Positions 58,258 through 64,000 of a stretch of DNA of 64,000 nucleotides are shown piece after piece. Under the pieces are notes generated by a model, which did no database searches, was not told the origin of the DNA, and saw only the letters and a program-made list of their open reading frames with translations. Within the stretch, counting starts at the first letter, position 1, and every line of letters begins with the position of its first letter. The translations under genes and the position numbers were made by a program. The stretch lies in assembly GCA_023407175.1 (NCBI GenBank), contig JAEYMU010000025.1:248001-312000 (forward strand). Reading direction: 5' to 3'. Origin of the DNA: Bacillota bacterium. Its GTDB lineage: Bacteria; Bacillota_A; Clostridia; Lachnospirales; Lachnospiraceae.

Positions 58258-59343
58258 ATGATTACGATAACTCTGGCTATGATAGTTAAAAATGAAGAAA
58301 AAACGATAGAGAGATGCCTCAATTGTGTTGAAAATATTATGGACGAAATAGTTATTGTTGACACGGGCTCCACCGACAGGACAAAAGAGCTGTGTTTAAA
58401 ATATACGGATAAAATTTATGACTTTACCTGGGCGGAGGATTTTGCTGCGGCAAGAAATTTCTCCTACAGCCATGCAACAAAGGAATATATTATGTGGCTG
58501 GATGCCGATGATATTCTGCTGCCGGAGGATAATCGGAAGCTTCTGGAGCTGAAGGAAAACTTAAGCGAAGAGATCGACGCGGTTATGATGAAATATGCAA
58601 CTGGCCTGGATACCAATGGTCATATCATATTTTCTTATTTCAGGGAAAGGCTGACCAGAAGGAAGAACCATTATCTCTGGCAGGAACCAGTACATGAATA
58701 TCTTCAGATTTATGGAAAAACCATGAACAGTGATATTACGGTAATTCATGCCAAGCCTGCCGGGGCAGTGCATCAGACGGACCGGAATATAAGAATTTAT
58801 GAAAAGCTCATAAGCAGGGGGGAAGCACTGTCACCCAGAGGAATTTATTATTATGCCAGAGAGCTTAAGGATCATGGGAGATATGAGGATGCCGCAAAGC
58901 AGTTTCATAAATTTCTCGACTGTGAACAGGGGTGGGTGGAAGATAATATCAATGCCTGTGCAGAGCTGGGTAAATGCTATCTATTGTTAAATAAACCGAT
59001 GAAAGCGCTGGAAAGTCTATTCAAAAGCTTTTCCTATGATATGCCCCGGGCAGAGCTGTGCTGCCAGATTGGTTACTATTATCTGGAGAGGGGTAATTAT
59101 AGGAGCGCTGTTTTCTGGTTTGAGCTGATTTTGTCCCTGCAAAAGCCGGTGGATGGTTGGGGCTTCTACCAGCCAGATTGCTGGGGCTATATTCCCTGCA
59201 TTGAATGTGCGGTATGCTATGACCGGCTGGGGGAATATGAAAAAGCGATGGTATATAACCAAAGAGCACTGGAATTTAAGCCGGATTCAGTGGCCGCATT
59301 GTCGAACCAGCAGTATTTTAAGGAAAAATTAAAGAAAGATTGA
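58258..59343 (+). CDS. GT2 glycosyltransferase with TPR-like tail (rightward operon)
   Basis: A 361-residue relative of the gene at 56949: [31 protein letters not shown] and IMWLDADD, then TPR-like repeats ([39 protein letters not shown]). It heads the rightward operon with N4 (14-base gap), so each bclA-like operon carries its own glycosyltransferase. GAGGAAG precedes the ATG. Likely glycosylates the collagen-like protein encoded next to it. Confidence 0.85.
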   Translation: MITITLAMIVKNEEKTIERCLNCVENIMDEIVIVDTGSTDRTKELCLKYTDKIYDFTWAEDFAAARNFSYSHATKEYIMWLDADDILLPEDNRKLLELKENLSEEIDAVMMKYATGLDTNGHIIFSYFRERLTRRKNHYLWQEPVHEYLQIYGKTMNSDITVIHAKPAGAVHQTDRNIRIYEKLISRGEALSPRGIYYYARELKDHGRYEDAAKQFHKFLDCEQGWVEDNINACAELGKCYLLLNKPMKALESLFKSFSYDMPRAELCCQIGYYYLERGNYRSAVFWFELILSLQKPVDGWGFYQPDCWGYIPCIECAVCYDRLGEYEKAMVYNQRALEFKPDSVAALSNQQYFKEKLKKD

Positions 59344-59356
59344 GGGTGAAATAGAA

Positions 59357-59908
59357 ATGTCCATGCCTAATTTCCCATGCATAAGTCCTGAAATCACACG
59401 CGATAAAGCATTATCAATGATTTTAGCATCTATCGCCATGGAGGAGCTTGGAATCAGTCATATTATTAACGCAGAAGGCGAGAAGATACAATATGTATTA
59501 AATGATTTGGCTAATCATACGGGCTCTGGGGCAACCGTGGAGGAGATATTATCGGTAAATAGAAGCGTAGAATCGCTAATCAATATATTAATGCAAAGTC
59601 AGGTATTTCTTAAGAATAAAATGGATCATGTTCTTGATATGATGGCCTCTGAGCTGGGTCCCACCGGCCCGGCAGGCCCAACCGGAGCCACCGGCCCGAG
59701 AGGTCCGGAAGGTCCCCGTGGAGCGAGAGGTCCGACGGGTCCCAGAGGAGATACAGGAGATACGGGAGCAACCGGTCCTGAAGGTCCGGCAGGACCTGTG
59801 GGAGCAACCGGTCCAAAGGGAAATACAGGAGCAAAGGGGGATACCGGTGCGACGGGTCCAAGAGGCTCCACGGAGCCTACAATAAAAGGAAAACAAACTG
59901 CCTTTTAA
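59357..59908 (+). CDS. bclA-like preface-collagen protein N4, truncated
   Basis: Preface domain ([40 protein letters not shown]) and about 25 Gly-X-Y triplets of mixed sequence ([20 protein letters not shown]). After GSTE the frame enters the repeat end of element C and stops at [10 protein letters not shown]. The last normal triplet carries the same one-base deletion as N3 (CCACGG for CCACCGG), changing Gly to Glu. No C-terminal half is visible in the window; it may lie beyond 64000. Confidence 0.82.
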   Translation: MSMPNFPCISPEITRDKALSMILASIAMEELGISHIINAEGEKIQYVLNDLANHTGSGATVEEILSVNRSVESLINILMQSQVFLKNKMDHVLDMMASELGPTGPAGPTGATGPRGPEGPRGARGPTGPRGDTGDTGATGPEGPAGPVGATGPKGNTGAKGDTGATGPRGSTEPTIKGKQTAF

Positions 59909-59920
59909 AAAGCGGCTCCG

Positions 59921-61606
59921 TTAAACCGCGTTCTCATGGATATTCACTTCTATAAACTCTGTAATCCGGCGTAGCTCGTCGGCAAATCGGAACTTGACGC
60001 TGATGTTGCCGTTTTCGTGTATCTTGATACACTCAACCAATTCTATTAAAATGTCCCGTGTCAGCTTTTCGATATTCTGATATTGCCGGAAAGTAGCCAA
60101 GAATGGATTTTCGGTATCAATCCCTTTTTCAAGCTCCGCCTTTTCCTGTTCCAGTGTGTCAATAACCTGCCCAAGCTCTGCGGTCTGTCTGTCGTAATCC
60201 TCTTTCATATGGCGATATTCTATATGAGAGATTTCGCCATCTTTCCAGTCCTGCCAAACCGCTTGCTTATACCTTGCTATCTTCGCAAGTTCCCTTTGCT
60301 TCTGCTCCAAGGCGTTTGTGAGTTTCACAGACTGACTTTTCATCAAAGGGGCTTTGTTGATATTGGCAATTGTGTTGGAGTAATGCACCGCAAGGTAAAC
60401 CTGTTGCTGAACCGCATAGAGTACCGCCGCTTCCAGCCTGTTATGCTTGATAGAATGTTTCGTGCAAGCTGTTTTCGACTGGTCTTTGTAGGTGCGGCAG
60501 AAATAGTAAACTGTACCTTTTACCTGACTTCGGGCCATTGCTTTGCCGCAATCCGCACAACGCAGGAAACCGCTGAAAAGATAGAGCTTCTTTTGCTGGG
60601 GGCCTGTGCGGGTATCCTTTTTAAGCAGCTTTTGCACTTTTTCAAAGATTTCCCGGTCAATGATTGGTTCGTGGGTGTTCTCGACGATATACCATTCATC
60701 TTCGGGCACTCTTTCCTGCACATGAATCTTGTAGCTCTTTACACGCCAGCGGCCTTGCACCATGTCACCACAATACATACGGTTGTTTAAGATACCCGCA
60801 ACAGAGGTGGAAGTCCAAAGCGGCGTTTTCGCAGGATCGAGGCTTGGCTGTGTGTATTTCAGCTTTTGTACCTCACGCTTATAAGCGGAGGGGCATAAAA
60901 CCCCATGCTCATTTAGCGTATGTACGATGGCGTTTTTGCTCATACCGTCCAGAAACATATTGAATATGTCACGTACAACAGCGGCGGCGGGTTCGTCAAT
61001 CACCAATGCGTTGTTATCCTCCGGGTGCTTCAAATAGCCAAATGGGGCAAAGGAACCGATATGCTCACCGTTTCTTCGCTTCATGTCAAAGACTTCCCGT
61101 ACCTTGTCGGAGGTTTCCGCACAATGGTTTTCATTCATTACGCCCTGTATCGGAACGGCAATACTCCGCATGTTCCGGGGTTCCTTGTAGCTGTCAAGGG
61201 GCTGATGAAACAGGGAGATAAAACGGACGTTGTATCTGGGAAACCAATCGTCCAGATAATAGCCCTGGTCGCTGTAGTTACGGAAGGAACGGGCGAGGTC
61301 TTTCACAATCACACAGTTAACGCGCCCATTTTTAATATCTGTCAACATTTCCTGAAAGCTGTCCCGTTCATCATCTGTTGTTCCAGAAATCCCATCGTCC
61401 ACATATTCCCGGATAATGATATATTCATCCCCATCGTTGAAGCTGGCAATATGCTGTTCGATAATAGCCCTTTGGTTTGTCACGCTTTCCGATTCGTCAT
61501 AGCTTCGTGAATCTTCCCGTGACAGCCGGATGTAAATGGCAATACGCCACACCCTAAATTTTGTTTGTTTTTGTTCTGTGATAATAGACCGGCTTTTCCG
61601 TGCCAT
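59921..61606 (-). CDS. Large serine recombinase (TnpX/TndX type), element C
   Basis: A 561-residue recombinase similar along its length to the copy at 54809, with nucleophile Ser29 in YIRLSREDS, the recombinase domain (VQKLKYTQPSLDPAKTPLW, NNRMYCGDMVQG), zinc-ribbon (CADCGKAMAR, CRTY, CTKH) and C-terminal coiled coil. Unlike the segment B copy it keeps the natural tail RRITEFIEVNIHENAV. Its 3' end sits 26 bases from the element's left repeat, the normal place for this gene type. An AAGGAGG site precedes the ATG. Looks functional. Confidence 0.92.
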   Translation of the reverse strand: MARKSRSIITEQKQTKFRVWRIAIYIRLSREDSRSYDESESVTNQRAIIEQHIASFNDGDEYIIIREYVDDGISGTTDDERDSFQEMLTDIKNGRVNCVIVKDLARSFRNYSDQGYYLDDWFPRYNVRFISLFHQPLDSYKEPRNMRSIAVPIQGVMNENHCAETSDKVREVFDMKRRNGEHIGSFAPFGYLKHPEDNNALVIDEPAAAVVRDIFNMFLDGMSKNAIVHTLNEHGVLCPSAYKREVQKLKYTQPSLDPAKTPLWTSTSVAGILNNRMYCGDMVQGRWRVKSYKIHVQERVPEDEWYIVENTHEPIIDREIFEKVQKLLKKDTRTGPQQKKLYLFSGFLRCADCGKAMARSQVKGTVYYFCRTYKDQSKTACTKHSIKHNRLEAAVLYAVQQQVYLAVHYSNTIANINKAPLMKSQSVKLTNALEQKQRELAKIARYKQAVWQDWKDGEISHIEYRHMKEDYDRQTAELGQVIDTLEQEKAELEKGIDTENPFLATFRQYQNIEKLTRDILIELVECIKIHENGNISVKFRFADELRRITEFIEVNIHENAV

Positions 61607-61692
61607 CTTGACCTCCTTCCCATCACATTACACCTATATTATACCATTTCGGCGTAATGCGAACAATGTTGTCGCGTCCTTGCTAACTGGCT

Positions 61693-61956
61693 TTACAGGC
61701 CGCTTTTCTTGCGTTTCAGGAGGTCAGTAAAAACATCTTGAAGGGCGGGGGCGTTATCTGAAAACTCCAGCTTTACGCCTATATCGCCCACACGGAAACA
61801 GTAAGGATTTTTTACTGTCTGGATAATCCGGGCTGCTCGTTGTTCTTGCGGCACAGAGGTATCAAATGTAAAACCGCTCACGTCAACCAGATCCTCTTTG
61901 TTGATCGTTTCGATGTTGACGCTTGCGAGGTCTGTAATCGGTATGCGTTTCTGCAT
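61693..61956 (-). CDS. Small element-associated protein (DUF6870-like)
   Basis: An 87-residue protein with VDVSGFTFDTSVPQEQRAAR and VKNPYCFRVGDIGVKLEFSD, a pattern I associate with small proteins near recombinases in Firmicute elements (DUF6870-like). Function unknown. It precedes the recombinase gene in the same direction. Segment B has the flanking sequence but not this gene. Confidence 0.6.
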   Translation of the reverse strand: MQKRIPITDLASVNIETINKEDLVDVSGFTFDTSVPQEQRAARIIQTVKNPYCFRVGDIGVKLEFSDNAPALQDVFTDLLKRKKSGL

Positions 61957-62010
61957 TCATAATCGCCCCCTCCTTCCATGTTTATGATTTTCTCTGATTG
62001 TCCTATGAGA

Positions 62011-62055
62011 AAATAAAGAAACACAACGTTTTTTATGCGTTGTGTTTCTTTATTT
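62011..62055. terminator. Perfect 18-bp palindromic hairpin
   Basis: AAATAAAGAAACACAACG at 62011-62028 pairs perfectly with its complement at 62038-62055 around a 9-base T-rich loop. It lies between two small minus-strand genes; no clean U-run follows, so it may be a terminator or a structured element feature. Confidence 0.55.
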
Positions 62056-62067
62056 CTTCATAACACC

Positions 62068-62092
62068 ACTTCAGGCCAACTTGTCCCGAAGT
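62068..62092. repeat. 25-base hairpin repeat, copy 1
   Basis: An 8-bp stem (ACTTCAGG with CCCGAAGT, one mismatch) around CCAACTTGT. A copy with 24 of 25 identical bases is at 63310-63334, where the stem is perfect. Both lie in element C. Confidence 0.6.
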
Positions 62093-62286
62093 CAATAGGG
62101 ACTATTGCAATAATGCTCGTCGGCCTCTTCAATGGACTTCATATCGAAAACATAATGCAGTTCGGAAACCACGCGCTGAATATCGTTGGGCTGAAAACCG
62201 CAGTTTTCCATTGCCCATATAACATAGCCACGGCAAGCATCGTTGCTCCATTGCTGAAACAGCAATGACTGTAATTTCTTATCCAT
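62092..62286 (-). CDS. Small element-associated protein of unknown function
   Basis: A 64-residue protein (SNDACRGYVIWAMENCGFQP, VVSELHYVFDMKSIEEADEH) often seen in recombinase elements of gut Firmicutes; I cannot name a function. ATG at 62286 gives MDKKLQSLLF. An upstream start would add 52 residues of unlikely low-quality sequence. Its stop overlaps the 25-base hairpin repeat. Confidence 0.55.
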   Translation of the reverse strand: MDKKLQSLLFQQWSNDACRGYVIWAMENCGFQPNDIQRVVSELHYVFDMKSIEEADEHYCNSPY

Positions 62287-62736
62287 AGTAAAACTCCATT
62301 CATCAATCGGGAGTATGCCGCGCCGTTGCAAGATAGCTTGTCGTAAGACAGAAAAAAGCGGCGCGGCACTCCCTTTATATAAAAGACGATAGCTCGGACG
62401 GGCGGCGGCAACCGCCCCCATGGGAATTTCACCCCGCCCCATGCTGATGGCGCGACGGTCAATGCTGTGAAGCGTTCAAACCGTAAGTATCATTATTCCA
62501 TGCGTAAGATCATTGCCGCAGACCTGCCATAGTCTGTCTGCCGCAGTTGGTGTTTGTCGCTCGTTTTTTCAAAAGTCATGGCGCACCCTGCGACCCGGCT
62601 CTTTACACACTGAACGTATCCGGGTTATCGGTATTCGGTTGTCAAAGTACAAGTAAGAGGGAATAATTATCCTCTCACTACTTAGGACTGGGAAAGACAA
62701 TTTGTTGCCGCGCGATATATAGAAAAATGAAAGGGA

Positions 62737-62765
62737 ACGGCCCCGTCTAAAAAAGACGGAGCCGT
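62737..62765 (-). terminator. Terminator of the element sigma-factor gene
   Basis: Minus strand: ACGGCTCCGTCT pairs with AGACGGGGCCGT (one G-U) around five T's, 13 bases after the sigma gene stop. The remainder of the 62443-62777 gap shows no gene I can support. Confidence 0.7.
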
Positions 62766-62777
62766 CCGATAAGTACA

Positions 62778-63194
62778 TTAATCAGCAAGGAGTTTTTGAA
62801 GTTGTTTTATAGCGCGCTTAATGGATCGGCACACAGTTCCTTGATTAATACCCTCCAAATCACCAATTTGGCGATAAGTGAGATTATTCACAAAATGCAG
62901 GAGTAATCTTCGCCGCTGAATCTCGGAAAGCTGATTCATAGCGACATAAAGCCGCTTATAGCTTTCCATCTTAATTATAAGATCGGCAATGTCCGCCTGT
63001 GGATTCGTCATAGTTGCATCGCTCAAACCGTCTGTGAAATCCATATAATAAAGGTGTCGCCTGTCCTGCCGTCTTTGGGTTCGTATTTGTCGGTCAGACT
63101 GTTCCAGCAGTTCTTTTACCTCATTTGAAACCTCAATGCAAATTTCACTCCCGTTGGCGGTCTTATATTTTATCGTTACTAATGGCTTGTCCAT
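62778..63194 (-). CDS. Sigma-70-like factor of the element
   Basis: A 138-residue protein ending in a sigma region 4-type helix-turn-helix (LTYRQIGDLEGINQGTVCRS, IKRAIKQLQ) preceded by LYVAMNQLSEIQRRRLLLHF. ATG at 63194 has GGAGGAA 7 bases upstream; longer starts lack a ribosome site. Such small sigma-like proteins are common on conjugative and recombinase elements, where they control element genes. Confidence 0.82.
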   Translation of the reverse strand: MDKPLVTIKYKTANGSEICIEVSNEVKELLEQSDRQIRTQRRQDRRHLYYMDFTDGLSDATMTNPQADIADLIIKMESYKRLYVAMNQLSEIQRRRLLLHFVNNLTYRQIGDLEGINQGTVCRSIKRAIKQLQKLLAD

Positions 63195-63309
63195 GATTTT
63201 TCCTCCATTCATCATGTTTACGGATTGCTCCGCAGGGTTTACAGGCTGATGAATGGAGAGAGGCGGGGAACGACAGCCGGGGTTACTGTGACAGCTAGAC
63301 ACTGCCCGG

Positions 63310-63334
63310 ACTTCGGGCCAACTTGTCCCGAAGT
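63310..63334. repeat. 25-base hairpin repeat, copy 2
   Basis: ACTTCGGG pairs perfectly with CCCGAAGT around CCAACTTGT. Twin of 62068-62092 (24 of 25 identical). It lies just upstream of the sigma gene, where it could be a regulatory site. Confidence 0.6.
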
Positions 63335-63560
63335 GGGAAGGCTTGTTCAATTTGCTGTCATGGAAAAAAGGATAGAAAAAGACACCTTTGCGCAAATCCA
63401 CGCGAAAGGTGTCGAATAAAAAATGAGCGCAGTGATCGCCCATAATTCTAATATTATTTTTGAAATTGTAAAATAATAGAGCGTCAGCTAAGCTAAACCG
63501 TTACAACAAGGTAACGGTTCCTCCCTTAACTGCTGGCAATTATATCTGTGCATATAAACA

Positions 63561-63645
63561 CCCTCCAAACCTGCAAGCTTGGAGGGCGCTTGTACTTGAG
63601 CATGGGGAAATCCCCGCCAAACTCACGTTTTTTTTATTTGGCGGG
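63561..63645 (-). terminator. Two hairpins after the ABC ATPase gene
   Basis: CCCTCCAA with TTGGAGGG (63561-63586) and CCCGCCAAA with TTTGGCGGG (63613-63645, loop containing an A/T run) lie within 120 bases downstream of the ATPase stop on the minus strand. A third small stem (CCGTTAC with GTAACGG) is at about 63499-63518. They probably end the ABC transcript. Confidence 0.55.
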
Positions 63646-63681
63646 TATCATCCGTTATTAAGATTGCATGTTATTTTACCC

Positions 63682-64000
63682 TTATTTGTCATGCATTTTT
63701 GATTCCGGTACAGAATTCTTCAGCACTTGTATGGAACCGCGCTTTAGCTGCAAGATTACATCGGCCTGTTTCGCGAGTTCATTGGAATGTGTAACAACAA
63801 TCACGCATTTGTCCGATTTGTGAGCGCTCTCTTGTAAAACAGCAAAGATTTCCTTTGCCGTATCTTCATCTAAGTTGCCTGTGGGTTCATCTGCAAGAAT
63901 AATAGGCGCTTCTGATGCCAGCGCACGGGCAATCGCCACCCGTTGCTGCTGCCCACCTGATAACTTTAAAACATTTCGATGTGCTTCTTCTTGGGATAGC
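63682..64000 (-). CDS. ABC transporter ATP-binding protein (MacB/BceA-type), partial
   Basis: The C-terminal part of an ABC ATPase whose start lies beyond the window. The signature [20 protein letters not shown], Walker [17 protein letters not shown] and H-loop [13 protein letters not shown] match the MacB/LolD/BceA group, which is common in antimicrobial-peptide exporters. It is probable cargo of element C. Confidence 0.85.
   Translation of the reverse strand, partial: LSQEEAHRNVLKLSGGQQQRVAIARALASEAPIILADEPTGNLDEDTAKEIFAVLQESAHKSDKCVIVVTHSNELAKQADVILQLKRGSIQVLKNSVPESKMHDK

Larger units (their letters stand above)
59876..64000. mobile_element. Element C with serine recombinase and accessory genes
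   Basis: Begins in the collagen of N4 with CCTACAATAAAAGGAAAAC (59876-59894), identical to the left end of segment B, 26 bases before the stop of a full serine recombinase. It continues to the end of the window with small element-type genes, a sigma factor and an ABC ATPase, all on the minus strand. The right end and the C-terminal half of N4 would be past the window. Mobile nature is inferred from end sequence, recombinase and gene content. Confidence 0.7.

Noticed and set aside
60083..61510. Plus-strand frames of up to 235 codons in element C
   Set aside because: Antisense of the serine recombinase, whose domains and motifs are clear.

Overview
The window looks like a chromosomal stretch of an anaerobic, spore-forming Clostridium-like Firmicute, most likely a Lachnospiraceae relative. 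The evidence is spore-coat and exosporium genes (a CotH-type protein, a CotA-type multicopper oxidase, several BclA-like collagen proteins), Clostridia-style riboswitches (ZTP and c-di-GMP-I), strong AGGAGG ribosome sites, and DAP synthesis by DapL and LysA. No rRNA, tRNA or CRISPR array was seen. Identification is by reading protein motifs; no database search was possible.

Layout. 1-6.5 kb: the 3' part of a CotH-type gene, a CcdA-thioredoxin fusion with a polyferredoxin membrane protein, a CgeB-like glycosyltransferase, a MIF-type tautomerase and a LysR regulator. 6.7-19 kb: lysA and dapL (dapL carries an N-terminal frameshift), an XRE-regulated YxlE/YxlF/YxlG-like ABC operon, carbonic anhydrase, a ZTP riboswitch with its AICAR transformylase gene, a GH5 glycosidase, a FadR-type regulator and ilvD. 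19-27 kb: a c-di-GMP-I riboswitch and hairpin array before a chemotaxis receptor, an acetyltransferase, an S1P-lyase-like decarboxylase paired with a GPH transporter, and the multicopper oxidase. 27-32 kb: a PadR-controlled DrrAB-like exporter and an OhrR-controlled pair of glutathione peroxidases. 33-45 kb: an amino-acid ABC importer with a PuuR-like regulator and an aminotransferase, a candidate small RNA, and a MarR / SsuABC-type importer / old-yellow-enzyme module bracketed by two copies of an elaborate terminator. 45-48 kb: an SGNH hydrolase and an XRE regulator with five 29-residue repeats.

48-64 kb is the accessory and most unusual region. Two divergent operons (GT2-TPR glycosyltransferase followed by a BclA-like preface-collagen gene) start from a shared intergenic region with sigma-K-like promoters on both strands. 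The leftward operon would contain two full-length bclA-like genes in tandem, but each is split inside its collagen repeat by a roughly 3-kb segment with inverted-repeat ends. The rightward bclA-like gene is split by a third, longer segment that leaves the window. Two of the segments carry full large serine recombinases of the TnpX/TndX type beside the junction, and the third carries a recombinase relic. The preface-side junctions all fall after nearly the same collagen sequence (Pro-Thr-Gly-Ala codons). Cargo includes a MarR/MFS-CBS exporter, a TauE-type permease, a response-regulator relic, a sigma factor, small element-associated proteins and an ABC ATPase.

The best candidate for an undescribed system is therefore a collagen-repeat-targeting family of serine-recombinase elements that has interrupted every bclA-like gene in the locus. 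This recalls, but is not shown to be, the sporulation-linked excision of skin from sigK or SP-beta from spsM.
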